From contig NZ_PKUS01000003.1 of the NCBI RefSeq assembly GCF_002866825.1, positions 124,001 through 188,000 of the forward strand: DNA of 64,000 nt. The letters are read 5' to 3'. Positions 18,244 to 26,495 of this stretch are shown here, one piece after another. Numbering within the stretch: the first letter of the stretch is position 1; each line of letters starts with the position of its first letter. Under the pieces are notes generated by a model. The model saw only the letters and a program-made list of their open reading frames with translations. It was not told the DNA's origin and searched no databases. The DNA is from Pseudohalioglobus lutimaris. GTDB taxonomy: Bacteria; Pseudomonadota; Gammaproteobacteria; Pseudomonadales; Halieaceae. A program made the translations under genes and the position numbers.

Positions 18244-18641
18244 CAGCCACCCCGCTCCGCATCAAGGAAGTTCCTGACCACAGCCAGGTCCACGACCTGA
18301 CCGGCAAGTATGCGATCCAGCGGTGCCGTGCCATTGAACAGCGGATTGTCATTAGGGGTAGCCAGCCACTGATCGGCCAGTGCCTGGTCGGGCAATAGAA
18401 TCTGCAGAGATTTGTAGATCCCCAGGATATAGCTCGCCCGCTCCAGCAAGTCCCGGGTCAGCTTGGCCTTTTCGGGCTGGTTCTTCCAGTTGTAGAGGGT
18501 CTTCTCATTGCTGAGCCCCAACAGGGTCATCTGCTGAGCGCCAGTCAAGCGCCACTGGCTGAAAATAGCGAAAATCGCCGGCAGCAGTGAACAGGTGACA
18601 CTGGAACCACGCTGCAGTAATTGTTCGGCTTGTGCGATCAT
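18240..18641 (-). CDS. Xre/MbcA/ParS-type antitoxin (DUF2384) of the RES pair
   Basis: 133 residues. The N-terminal part carries a helix-turn-helix (LLGLSNEKTLYNWKNQP). The C-terminal toxin-binding DUF2384 domain ends NPLFNGTAPLDRILAGQVVDLAVVRNFLDAERGGW, the typical signature of antitoxins paired with RES toxins. These antitoxins neutralise RES and repress their own operon. Two identical palindromes just upstream (18,654-18,669 and 18,690-18,705) are the likely operators. Confidence 0.92.
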   Translation of the reverse strand: MIAQAEQLLQRGSSVTCSLLPAIFAIFSQWRLTGAQQMTLLGLSNEKTLYNWKNQPEKAKLTRDLLERASYILGIYKSLQILLPDQALADQWLATPNDNPLFNGTAPLDRILAGQVVDLAVVRNFLDAERGGW

Positions 18642-18653
18642 GCTTAACTCCGT

Positions 18654-18705
18654 ACTGTATTTTTACAGTGCTTTGATGCAGCCTAGCAAACTGTAATAGT
18701 ACAGT
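18654..18705. promoter_or_regulatory. Twin palindromic operators of the Xre-RES operon
   Basis: Two perfect palindromes of the same form, ACTGTA-N4-TACAGT, lie at 18,654-18,669 (spacer TTTT) and 18,690-18,705 (spacer ATAG), 36 bp apart. They sit 12-64 bp upstream of the antitoxin ATG at 18,641, where the promoter must be. They resemble LexA boxes, but the CTG...CAG spacing is 8 rather than 10, so autoregulation by the Xre-type antitoxin is the better explanation. Confidence 0.8.
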
Positions 18706-18713
18706 CAAGTGTA

Positions 18714-19445
18714 TCAGAGATACTTCTTGAAGGTGCTGGCCGTGATGGTGACGGCAAAGGCAAAGGCCAGAGCAAACGGCAGGATGATCCAGGACGGATG
18801 AAGACTGAATGGCAGTGCCAGGTAGAGTACCCAGGCCATGATGATCAGCGGAATGGCGGCTTTCTTGGCGTAGTGATAGACGAAAGAGCTCTCCCGGCCC
18901 CCGCCCCAGCGCCGCAAATCCCGCCGCACCAGACCATCCACCAGTGCCACCAGAGTGAAAAGCCCAAATACCGGGGTGGCCAGGGCCAGAATGGCCAGTC
19001 TCACAGCAAATACTTGGGTGATCTGCATCCCCGCCAACACATAGTCAGCCACAGGCCGATAAAGTTGGTGCAGCAGGGGGCGCACACCGGACTCTTCGGA
19101 GGAGGGAACCGGCGTGACCCACTGAATGAGATCAATAAGGCCGGTCCACTCGAAGGCGATGGTGTAGAAGCGTTCCGATAAATCACTGGCGAACTGCATG
19201 GGCTGCGCGGTCAACCAACTGCGATGAAAGTCTGCCCCAAGAAATTGCAGCTCATTCACCAGCATCTGTCGGCTATGCGCCACGCCCTGCTCCTCCCACC
19301 AGAATGCCATACCGATCCATTCGATCAGGATGGAAAAGACCAGGGAGAGGATCAGCCATTTGAGGCATTGGGCGAAACCCGTCAATACCAGGGAGATCGC
19401 TCCGGGACGGGCAACGGTTCGACGAGGATCGGTCGGTTCCGCCAT
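18714..19445 (-). CDS. TIGR03747-type ICE membrane protein (PFL_4697 family)
   Basis: 243 residues with four likely membrane segments (LVLTGFAQCLKWLILSLVFS near residue 20, one about 125-150, FGLFTLVALVDGLV, and the C-terminal LPFALAFAFAVTITAS). The WEEQGVAHSRQMLVNELQFLGADF segment is characteristic of PFL_4697 proteins. The gene always follows traD in this ICE class, here 2 bp downstream, and probably supports the coupling protein at the inner membrane. The cargo block starts directly after its end. Confidence 0.9.
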   Translation of the reverse strand: MAEPTDPRRTVARPGAISLVLTGFAQCLKWLILSLVFSILIEWIGMAFWWEEQGVAHSRQMLVNELQFLGADFHRSWLTAQPMQFASDLSERFYTIAFEWTGLIDLIQWVTPVPSSEESGVRPLLHQLYRPVADYVLAGMQITQVFAVRLAILALATPVFGLFTLVALVDGLVRRDLRRWGGGRESSFVYHYAKKAAIPLIIMAWVLYLALPFSLHPSWIILPFALAFAFAVTITASTFKKYL

Positions 19446-19447
19446 GC

Positions 19448-21577
19448 TCAGTCTGAGACACTCGATTCTGCAGGCTCAACCGTCGCCTCAGAGACGCCGT
19501 GCCACCAGTGCTCAGTCACCCGATACCAGTGATCGTTGGTGATGTAGCTGCGCCGCATGGCCTCGGCCATTTCCTCAAAATTTCCTGGCATGGCGGCATC
19601 GGCGCGGTCATCCGGCAACGGAATACGAATTTTCCAGAGCTGCCCTCCTTCCAATAGCGCGAAAGCCTGCCCTTTGGGGAGCGTGACCATATCCGCCGCG
19701 GTCAGCATCGGCACTTCCGAGACGCTGATCCGGTCCTCATTGCGGGATTTGAAATCGACGCCGGAACCGGGATCCGAGGAATCATCGACACCGGAGACAC
19801 TCATCAGGGTGAAAACCTCCACACGTGGCAACTGCTCAGTCAGCATCTCGGCGGTATCCAGCTCTTTCACCCGCAGCATCAGCATCGTATTAAAGTTACC
19901 CGCCACCTGCCCGGCTTTGGCGCGACTGCCGATCCGCGCCTCCACGTCCGACCAGGTCTGGGTATAGGCCGTGACCTGAAAACCGGCGCCACCGGCCTTG
20001 TTCAACAGTGGCACGAACTCGTCCCCGATCAGTTCGTTAAACTCGTCCGCGTGCAATGAGATGGTGGGCAGCGACTGTCGCGCGTTTTCCGGGAGTGAAG
20101 TATCGGACCCGGGCGCCATGACACCGTGCTTATAGATCGTGCCCGCGACGGATACCAGGTCCGCGAACATGGAGTTGCCCACTGCACTGGCGACCGTGGT
20201 GTCTGTGAGGGCGTCGAGCCCGACATACACAATTCCTTTGCGCCGGACCACCTCCATCCATTCGAAGATCGGCCTCGCATCCTGCTCGTCCTGGTAATCC
20301 GGCGAGATCAGCGCGGCGATGGTGCCGGTCGTCAGCTTTTCCATCAGCGGGCCGACGGAACTGACGATCTTGTCGAAATAGGTCTTGTCGTATTTGAACG
20401 CCGAAATCAGGCCATCCAGAACCGGGTCGTAAATGGCCCTCTCCTGCAATAACCGCATACAGGCGATGGCTTCCATCGACCGGCCACGCAATGCGTTGGG
20501 CAGGTTGCGCTCCTTGATGTCCGCGGCGCGCTCTTCCACCAGCGATGCCCAGGCGTCGATACCGGCCACCTCGGCGCAATGGCCGGCATACTCCACAAAC
20601 AGGGGTTCGATGTCGTTGATGTAGCGGCGAATCTGTTGATAGTCCGGTCTACGCGTCAAGGCCACCAGGGCACGTGCAATGATATTGACGAATCGCCAGG
20701 CAAACTCCTTGAAGGCCGCCGAGTTCCCCTCGTTTGGTAACTGGTTGGCGATACGGGTGGCGACCTCGGTGATGCGCGAGAAGTTGCCAATGGCGTTATA
20801 GCGCGCCGACAGTTCGGGGAAGCCGAGATGGAACAGATAGAAGTCGTCCAGCCGGCCGGCGCGCTTGGCTTCGGCGTAGATCCGGCGCAACAGGTCGGCA
20901 TCGCCCTTAGGGTCGAAGACGATGACGACATCACCCCGGCGAATGTCCTGGGTGATGAGCAGCTCGGCCAAGCGTGTCTTGCCGACGCGGGTGGTGCCGA
21001 GCACCAGCGTGTGCCCGACGCGTTCCCCGAGATCCATCCACACGGATTGCTCAAGGGGTTCAACGGCGTGCAGCGCCGGCTTGCCGCCGACCGCGGGTAG
21101 CGGCGCCAACGGATTCCAGCGGGAACGGCTGCACAAGCCTTTGGCCAGCACCGAGAGTATGGGGATCGACTCCCAGGCCACCTCCTTTTGTCTTGCCCAC
21201 TGATAAAGCCTGCCCGGTTGCACGTAACGCCGCACCTCGGGCTTCAGCGTATCGCGCAGCCGCTGCGTATGTTGTTGTGTCCAGCGAAATCCTTTGCCCA
21301 AAAACAGCTTATGCCGACTGACGGGAATCTGCGCTGCCCGCAGGCGATACTCCGGCAGCCGCTTCATGTGATGTTGGTAGCGCAGTACGCGCCAGGCCTG
21401 ACGGCCCCGCCACACGCCAAACCCGAAAAAGGTCAACCCGGTGGCCGCCGCGATACCCGGTGGCATCATCAGAGCCCAGGGTGCCAACCAGGCCAGAGTG
21501 CCCGCCGCAAATGCGGTGGCGGTGGACCACAACTCGACGGGAGGCCGCAACAATGCCTCCATCGGATGCGTGCTCAT
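19448..21577 (-). CDS. traD: Type IV coupling protein TraD (SXT/PFGI-1 class)
   Basis: 709 residues. Two N-terminal membrane segments (about residues 15-57) anchor a hexameric ATPase that brings the relaxase-DNA complex to the secretion channel. Walker A is GTTRVGKT (194-201) and Walker B is in VVIVFDPKGD (about 217-226). The SLHADEFNELIGDEFVPLLNKAGGAGF segment is typical of VirD4/TraD proteins. The start overlaps the TIGR03765 gene by 4 bp. The length is normal for the SXT/TOL subfamily. Confidence 0.94.
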   Translation of the reverse strand: MSTHPMEALLRPPVELWSTATAFAAGTLAWLAPWALMMPPGIAAATGLTFFGFGVWRGRQAWRVLRYQHHMKRLPEYRLRAAQIPVSRHKLFLGKGFRWTQQHTQRLRDTLKPEVRRYVQPGRLYQWARQKEVAWESIPILSVLAKGLCSRSRWNPLAPLPAVGGKPALHAVEPLEQSVWMDLGERVGHTLVLGTTRVGKTRLAELLITQDIRRGDVVIVFDPKGDADLLRRIYAEAKRAGRLDDFYLFHLGFPELSARYNAIGNFSRITEVATRIANQLPNEGNSAAFKEFAWRFVNIIARALVALTRRPDYQQIRRYINDIEPLFVEYAGHCAEVAGIDAWASLVEERAADIKERNLPNALRGRSMEAIACMRLLQERAIYDPVLDGLISAFKYDKTYFDKIVSSVGPLMEKLTTGTIAALISPDYQDEQDARPIFEWMEVVRRKGIVYVGLDALTDTTVASAVGNSMFADLVSVAGTIYKHGVMAPGSDTSLPENARQSLPTISLHADEFNELIGDEFVPLLNKAGGAGFQVTAYTQTWSDVEARIGSRAKAGQVAGNFNTMLMLRVKELDTAEMLTEQLPRVEVFTLMSVSGVDDSSDPGSGVDFKSRNEDRISVSEVPMLTAADMVTLPKGQAFALLEGGQLWKIRIPLPDDRADAAMPGNFEEMAEAMRRSYITNDHWYRVTEHWWHGVSEATVEPAESSVSD

Positions 21578-22161
21578 TGCCGGATACCGTCAGGGGTGAT
21601 CAACACCGGGTAACGATCGATGGCCAGAGCTGCGGCCAGGTCACTCCCGGATCCCAGGGTGATGGATAAGCCTTGCGCCACCTCCGCTACCCGTCGCACA
21701 TCTGTCTCGGTCTCGGCTTGTATCAGCATACCCACGGCGCCAAGATCTTCCAGGACGTCTCGGTGCGAGACCAGCCACCGCAACGACGTGGCATCCGATC
21801 CGATCAAAAAAAACGGCCGTGGATTGCCTTGTGCCAGCCGCGCCAGCACCTCGGGACGCAAGGCACTGCCAGCGATATCGCCGACAGTCAGACCGGGTGA
21901 GCGCACTGGCAACAGATTGCGAAGGTCTGCCGGACCATCACTGGACAAGGGATTGGACGAGGGATCGAGGGTGGAGCTTACGGTTGGCCCGGACGATGGC
22001 GAGTCATCCGCCAGGAGTGGCTCAAGCAATGGTGCCAGCGGCCGCGTTTGACCGTTGTCGTAAATGAGCGTCAACTCGGCGAATGCGTTGGCACTCACGC
22101 CGAGCAAGAGTGACAGTACCAGCCCAAAGATAAGCAACAGCGATCGATTACTGAGCATCAT
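21574..22161 (-). CDS. TIGR03765-type ICE protein (PFL_4695 family)
   Basis: 195 residues from the ATG at 22,161, which has a strong AGGAGG site 7 bases upstream. An adjacent ATG at 22,158 is also possible. A signal peptide (LLLIFGLVLSLLLGVSANAFA) precedes ELTLIYDNGQTRPLAPLLEPLL and a C-terminal RYPVLITPDGIRQ, both typical of PFL_4695. The protein should be periplasmic. It overlaps the lytic transglycosylase gene by 14 bp and traD by 4 bp. Function in mating is unknown. Confidence 0.88.
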   Translation of the reverse strand: MMLSNRSLLLIFGLVLSLLLGVSANAFAELTLIYDNGQTRPLAPLLEPLLADDSPSSGPTVSSTLDPSSNPLSSDGPADLRNLLPVRSPGLTVGDIAGSALRPEVLARLAQGNPRPFFLIGSDATSLRWLVSHRDVLEDLGAVGMLIQAETETDVRRVAEVAQGLSITLGSGSDLAAALAIDRYPVLITPDGIRQ

Positions 22162-22708
22162 CGGGAACCTCCTCGGTCGCATCGAGCACTTGCGCCCAGC
22201 GCTCCTGTACACGGCGGCCATAGCGGTTTGCGCGGGCTGGATCATTGGGTGCGTGGTAACAACCGGCGCTCTCGATCCAGGTACGGTGTTCAATTAAGCA
22301 ACCGCGCAACAGCGCGGCCGCCACCCGCATATTGTGGTAGGGATCGAGCGCCTGCCAGGATGAACCCAGGGATGACTGGTGATAGCGCCAGCTGACCTGC
22401 ATCAGCCCGATATCCACGGACGCATCGGTTTCCGCCAATGCCGTCTGCAAGGCCTGCCACGCGCTCTGGCGAGATGGAAAATAGTGCCCCTTGCCGTCGA
22501 TATTCAGCGCCCACGGCCAGGGGCGAAACTCTCCACGACTCAGTGAACTTTGACCGCTCTCAGTGAGGGCTACCGCATAGAGCAGCGCCGGCGGCAGACC
22601 GTATTCACGCGCGACCTGCTGATACCCGGCGGGGATCGGTTGCGACTGCGCCATCATCGGCCCACACAATAGGCCGACCGCACAGACGATGATCGAGCGG
22701 CTTGCCAT
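22148..22708 (-). CDS. Lytic transglycosylase of the mating system
   Basis: 186 residues with a signal peptide (about 1-22) and an SLT-type fold. AREYGLPPALLYAVALTESGQS contains the catalytic glutamate. VDIGLMQVSWRYH and LDPYHNMRVAAALLRG are the usual second and third motifs of the VirB1/IagB group. It should open local gaps in peptidoglycan to allow secretion-channel assembly. It sits between TIGR03759 and TIGR03765, its usual place. Confidence 0.93.
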   Translation of the reverse strand: MASRSIIVCAVGLLCGPMMAQSQPIPAGYQQVAREYGLPPALLYAVALTESGQSSLSRGEFRPWPWALNIDGKGHYFPSRQSAWQALQTALAETDASVDIGLMQVSWRYHQSSLGSSWQALDPYHNMRVAAALLRGCLIEHRTWIESAGCYHAPNDPARANRYGRRVQERWAQVLDATEEVPDDAQ

Positions 22709-22720
22709 GACCGGCGCTCG

Positions 22721-23533
22721 TCAAAACCGCGATACCGGCAAGGGTGCCAACTGACCCTCCCGGCGCAGTATCAGTACCGGCAAATCCTGACCCTGCTGGC
22801 CCGTGTGGCCAGTGACCTGGTCGAACGCGCCGGCATCGATGTTCAGCGTCATTCGGTGGTCGCTGACCCACTGCGGATCGATCTGCCTCGCTGCAGCCCA
22901 GTCGCGTATGCGGGACTCCTCACCGACCGACACATCGATCAGATACAAATCAATGCCGGCAAATTGTTTGATCTGACTGACCAGTCGCTCCAATACGGCG
23001 TCACAGCGCGGGCACTGCGTCTCGGTAAAGAACAGCACCCGGTCATCGGGCTGCCATGTCAGTTTTTCGGTTGCCGTTTGATTCGTTGCGGCTGAGGCCA
23101 GGGCACTGGCATCGATCAATAGTCCATTGGGGAACAGGCGCTGCTGGGCGTCGTCGTAAGCACGTTGGAACGCCAGGATCCGCTCGGCGTCGTCACGCAT
23201 CATCACGGCCCACTGTTCGGCGTAGCGACGGCGCTCGTCGGCCGTGCGTGCATGAATACCCAAGACTTCCAAGGGTGACAGCGTGGCAGGACTTACGCTG
23301 CCGCGAACTCCCTGCATCAGGGATTCATAACGCAGCCACTCAGTTGGGTCCAACCCCCACTGTTCTGCGCGGGAAGTCCGGGATTCGATCTGTTGGGTCG
23401 TCGACTGCTCGACAGCCTGGAGCTCCGAAGTGTCCGAACCCGGCCCGGTGTCCGCGTTGACGGGCAATGTGATACACAGCCAAAATCCGAGAATCCCGAT
23501 GCGCGAGGATCGCACTCTGCACTCAGCGGTCAT
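22721..23533 (-). CDS. TIGR03759-type ICE protein (PFL_4693 family), thioredoxin-like
   Basis: 270 residues with a signal peptide (about 1-27). The first half contains the family segment EQWGLDPTEWLRYESLMQGVRGSVSP. The second half is thioredoxin-like with a CPRC motif (VLFFTETQCPRCDAVLERL), so it may handle disulphides in the cysteine-rich periplasmic parts of the apparatus. It overlaps the end of the small membrane-protein gene upstream. The redox role is inference from the CxxC motif. Confidence 0.88.
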   Translation of the reverse strand: MTAECRVRSSRIGILGFWLCITLPVNADTGPGSDTSELQAVEQSTTQQIESRTSRAEQWGLDPTEWLRYESLMQGVRGSVSPATLSPLEVLGIHARTADERRRYAEQWAVMMRDDAERILAFQRAYDDAQQRLFPNGLLIDASALASAATNQTATEKLTWQPDDRVLFFTETQCPRCDAVLERLVSQIKQFAGIDLYLIDVSVGEESRIRDWAAARQIDPQWVSDHRMTLNIDAGAFDQVTGHTGQQGQDLPVLILRREGQLAPLPVSRF

Positions 23534-23750
23534 GGTCGTTGACCTGCTGATCGACCGGTACGGTTAAATCGCGTTGAACGATGGTCTGATGCGTCGGGTC
23601 GCAAAGATGTACTGGGGATTGACCGGTGACACCCTGCTCAATCGTCAGCGTAGCCGTATGGACAGAACGCTGCTCTTGATCAGGTCGCTCGGACTCGACG
23701 CCGACCAGCAATGCAGTGACCAACACAATAATCAGAAAGAACCCTTCCAT
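23523..23750 (-). CDS. Small single-pass membrane protein of the mating operon
   Basis: 75 residues starting MEGFFLIIVLVTALLVGVES, one membrane helix, then a short soluble tail rich in Thr, Val and Gln. The ATG at 23,750 overlaps the last base of the PilL stop codon (TAATG), and the end overlaps TIGR03759, so it is clearly part of the operon. I do not recognise a named family. It may be a linker or lid protein of the secretion complex. Confidence 0.75.
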   Translation of the reverse strand: MEGFFLIIVLVTALLVGVESERPDQEQRSVHTATLTIEQGVTGQSPVHLCDPTHQTIVQRDLTVPVDQQVNDHDR

Positions 23751-24244
23751 TAGTGTGCGCCTCCGGTCGATGCAGGGTGCGAGGCATCGGTACAACGCTC
23801 GAAGGCAATGAGGCGATGTACAGGATCCTGAACCGGGTGAAACGCCGGGCCTACCATCAGCCCGATCACCGTCTTGAGCGACATCGGCTCAAAAGCGCGA
23901 TGCGCATTTGGCAACGGCAGATCGAGCATGTCGATGGCTTCCTCCGACAGAACGGCATGATCTGCCAGGCGATAACCGGAATCGCGCAACAACCAGTGCA
24001 AGGCATCACCGACAGTCTTGATGTCGTTCGGAATGGTGATCGACTTGGTGACCGACAGAAGGTCTTGCTGTCCGGCCGTTGGCGCGACAGCAATGACGGA
24101 ATATCGGCCAATCTGGGCCTGAGCGCCTTTCACTGAATTCAGTTGCTGCGCGGCCCATGCGGAGTGACCCGTGATGGCCAGGCCAGTGCAGCACAACCAT
24201 ATCGTTAAGCGTTGCGGGATTGCGGAATGCTTGGACGAAGACAT
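23750..24244 (-). CDS. PilL-type N-terminal domain protein (TIGR03748)
   Basis: 164 residues with a signal peptide (about 1-31, ...GHSAWAAQ). The remainder (IGRYSVIAVAPTAGQQDLL, TVGDALHWLLRDSGYRL, PMSLKTVIGLMVGPAF) is the PilL_N domain: a TonB/secretin-type N-domain fold that appears in type IV pilus PilL and in ICE mating genes. It is the first gene of the leftward mating operon. A palindrome lies just upstream at 24,256-24,280. Confidence 0.87.
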   Translation of the reverse strand: MSSSKHSAIPQRLTIWLCCTGLAITGHSAWAAQQLNSVKGAQAQIGRYSVIAVAPTAGQQDLLSVTKSITIPNDIKTVGDALHWLLRDSGYRLADHAVLSEEAIDMLDLPLPNAHRAFEPMSLKTVIGLMVGPAFHPVQDPVHRLIAFERCTDASHPASTGGAH

Positions 24245-24255
24245 GTTTGGCTCTC

Positions 24256-24280
24256 GATCATGATGATGGTCGTCATGATC
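24256..24280. promoter_or_regulatory. Palindrome upstream of the mating operon
   Basis: GATCATGA (24,256-24,263) and TCATGATC (24,273-24,280) form a perfect 8-bp inverted repeat with a 9-bp spacer, 12 bp upstream of the pilL-type ATG. The position suits an operator for the transfer operon. No matching site was noticed elsewhere in the window, so the binding protein is unknown. Confidence 0.45.
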
Positions 24281-24359
24281 ACCAACCGATCCTCACCCGT
24301 GAACGATCAATCCGTTCCGTGGGTGTCGGGTTTTCTGTCAAACGGCTCTCTGCTAATGA

Positions 24360-25226
24360 CTATCGACCTAAATACACAGCGCTGATCTGCTCGCGGGTAT
24401 GGCCGAGTTCGCGACTGATGATGAGTCGTGCCTGGTGATCCAGCTTGCGTTGATCGGCGCTGAGACTGGCAGCGGTCGGCCCACCCGCGGCAGGACAGGC
24501 CCAGCCAGTCAATTGCTCAAAGCGTGACTGGGCGTAGGCATGGCGCAGTCCATGCAGCTTCGACAGCCCCGCTTGTGTGGTATGTCGCTCGTAGGCTCTC
24601 AACTGCTGGATATAGCTTTTCTGGGAAGGAATCAGGGATCCATTCCCGGCCAATCGGTGCGCACGATCCAGGACGGTTCGCTGGTCCTGACGGAGGATCG
24701 GCACGACGCGCGACTTGCCGCCCTTGGTCCAGGACGCCTTGAGCCGGATATGATCGCCCTGATCGGCGAAACCGGGCATGAATTTGATTGCCTCCTCTCT
24801 TCGCAAACCGAAGGAACGCTGCAGCTCCAGGCTCATACGCACGTAGTCATCCTGGATACTGGTCAGTGCCTGGCTATCGACCGCGACCGCCTTAGACTCG
24901 TTACTGACGAATTGCCGGTCGGGGATGCCGTAGAACTCGTTCGAGCGGGCAATGACATTGCGCCGATCCACTTTCGCTGCCCACCAGCGTAGGCAGTTCA
25001 TGCGGTTCTTGATGGTACCGGCCGCCATGCCCTCACCGAGCCAGCGCTTTACCAGGGCATCCACATGCTTTGGCTTCAGGGATCGGGTGGTCATCCGCCG
25101 ATACCCCATCTCCTGCAACTGATTCGCGATCTGGTTGAGCATACGCGCACGGTTGGCTTGCGTGCTGTAGCTGCCATCGCGGTTGCGTTTGCACAATTGT
25201 TTCAATTGGTAGTTCAGGTCTCTCAT
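24360..25226 (-). CDS. Internal tyrosine recombinase (Integrase_1 type)
   Basis: 288 residues from the ATG at 25,226; an upstream in-frame start at 25,262 is less likely. An N-terminal SAM-like core-binding domain (about 1-110) precedes a catalytic domain with all the expected residues: Arg in FGLRREEA, a Lys-rich beta turn (KGGKSRVV), HGLRH, ELGHTREQ and the nucleophile Tyr in AVYLGR five residues from the end. This family is carried inside many ICEs of this class, separate from the tRNA integrase. Its target is unknown. It could resolve multimers or act on a secondary site. Confidence 0.85.
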   Translation of the reverse strand: MRDLNYQLKQLCKRNRDGSYSTQANRARMLNQIANQLQEMGYRRMTTRSLKPKHVDALVKRWLGEGMAAGTIKNRMNCLRWWAAKVDRRNVIARSNEFYGIPDRQFVSNESKAVAVDSQALTSIQDDYVRMSLELQRSFGLRREEAIKFMPGFADQGDHIRLKASWTKGGKSRVVPILRQDQRTVLDRAHRLAGNGSLIPSQKSYIQQLRAYERHTTQAGLSKLHGLRHAYAQSRFEQLTGWACPAAGGPTAASLSADQRKLDHQARLIISRELGHTREQISAVYLGR

Positions 25227-25261
25227 CGTGTACTTCCATATCTGGTAAGTGTTTATGACCA

Positions 25262-26031
25262 ACCGCAGGCACGTAGCCTGACAGGGTCCGCCGAGGCGGA
25301 AGGGTCAAGGGACACTACTCCCCGTTCGACCTGATAAGCCTGGTCGCAGGCAACCTGGCTGCTCTTCTGTTGAAGATGGTGCCGGGTAAACCAAGGGCTC
25401 GAAGAGCCGTCGTTGATGGTGAGCGTTTCACCTCCTGTTTAATGGGCGGAACCATCGGTCCGCATGTTGAAAGAAACCGTCGATGTAACGGCGTGCTGAA
25501 AGTCGGCTGATTGCCAGCCGGATTTTTGGCGATAGCCAGGTTGAAGCGAGGACGACGTCCTGCAATTGAAGAAGCGTTGAAGATGAGCTGCAGCCGAGGC
25601 TGTGCGCCGTTGAAGCTCTGGCGACGCTGTTGTTGTTTCTGCCATTTTGGATGGCGAGGGCAACTTCCCCCATCCACGTTACCGCCGTGGCCGCGTATGA
25701 AGCTCTCTGCGATGCATGGCCGCCAGTATAGCCAGACTGAATTCGCGCTGAACGCATCAATTCGAGCGCAAGCCGTAGTTGTTCCGGGCTCCGCCGCCCT
25801 CGTCACTACTCCGCTTCGCTCAGCAGTGACGAGGGCTTCGTGCGCATCGACGCCCACGCCAGGTCTGCAACCTGTCATGGCCGTCGAGCAGACAGAGTGG
25901 TTCGAGCCGTGGTTACAGTGGAACCATAGCCAAAACGAGAAGCAAGAAAGGCGTTGGCACTTCAAACCGAAAGCGCATTCAAGGAAACAGGCGAGCGGGT
26001 GCGGGGGAAGTGCCACTTTATCCCAAGTGGC
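25262..26031. ncRNA. Hairpin-dense non-coding stretch, candidate structured RNA
   Basis: About 840 bp separate the recombinase start (25,226) and the DUF6573 end (26,063), and no frame here looks like a real protein. It contains an unusual number of perfect short inverted repeats. Examples are 25,266-25,280, 25,287-25,300, 25,338-25,351, 25,396-25,408, 25,418-25,432, 25,504-25,520, 25,549-25,561, 25,591-25,602, 25,641-25,655, 26,012-26,031 and a 12-bp stem, GCCCTCGTCACT with AGTGACGAGGGC, at 25,797-25,835. The heptamer GTTGAAG recurs at 25,369, 25,540, 25,576 and 25,609, with GTTGAAA at 25,466 and ATTGAAG at 25,565. This could be a large structured RNA, a long leader of the recombinase, or a replication/transfer origin. 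Strand is undecided. Confidence 0.45.
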
Positions 26032-26062
26032 CAGGGCAAGGAGCCGATTCTCGTCGGCGATA

Positions 26063-26488
26063 TCAATCTTCATTGGGTAGCATGATCGTGACGACCGGTT
26101 CGCCGGCGTCGCCGGGGCCGACCATCAGCTTCAAGCTCACCTCCTGGGCTTCCGTGGATCGCCCGTCTTTCGGCACGCGATACAACGAGAATCGCAGCCG
26201 ATCACCCGGCGTCGTCGCTGTTCGAATGGCGTAGAACGCCATGAACAGCACATCCCACAACCGGCCGGACTCATCCTGGTAAACCTGAAAGCGGTTATCC
26301 CGCTCGCTCCAGGTTACACAATCACACCACGCAGTGTGCGTGAGTGCGACTGGCCACTTGAATCCGGCTTCTCGCGCCATAGGGGTGACATCGATCAGCA
26401 CACCGTCATCGATCGCCTGTGCACGGCTATAGCTCGCAATCACAGGACCAAACACGTCTTCCAACGATTGAGTTTCTGAATTTTTCAT
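26063..26488 (-). CDS. DUF6573-type ICE protein
   Basis: 141 residues from the ATG at 26,488, which has a GGGAGAA site upstream. The opening DVFGPVIASYSRAQAIDDGVLIDVTPMAREAGFKWPVALT is characteristic of DUF6573, a family found on plasmids and ICEs. A central DVLFMAFYAIR helix and FSLYRV strand follow. No catalytic motif is visible and no function is known. The gene follows RadC in the leftward maintenance module and has a hairpin-rich leader of its own (26,496-26,567). Confidence 0.82.
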   Translation of the reverse strand: MKNSETQSLEDVFGPVIASYSRAQAIDDGVLIDVTPMAREAGFKWPVALTHTAWCDCVTWSERDNRFQVYQDESGRLWDVLFMAFYAIRTATTPGDRLRFSLYRVPKDGRSTEAQEVSLKLMVGPGDAGEPVVTIMLPNED

Positions 26489-26495
26489 AAGGGTT

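Noticed and set aside
18654-18705. LexA (SOS) boxes
   Set aside because: The arms resemble LexA sites, but CTG and CAG are 8 bp apart instead of 10 in both copies.
25315-26080. Overlapping frames of 252 codons (minus) and 189 codons (plus) in the gene-free stretch
   Set aside because: Both are antisense to each other, have no credible ribosome-binding sites, are rich in Arg, Cys, Trp and Ser and show no recognisable domain. The inverted repeats explain the sequence better.
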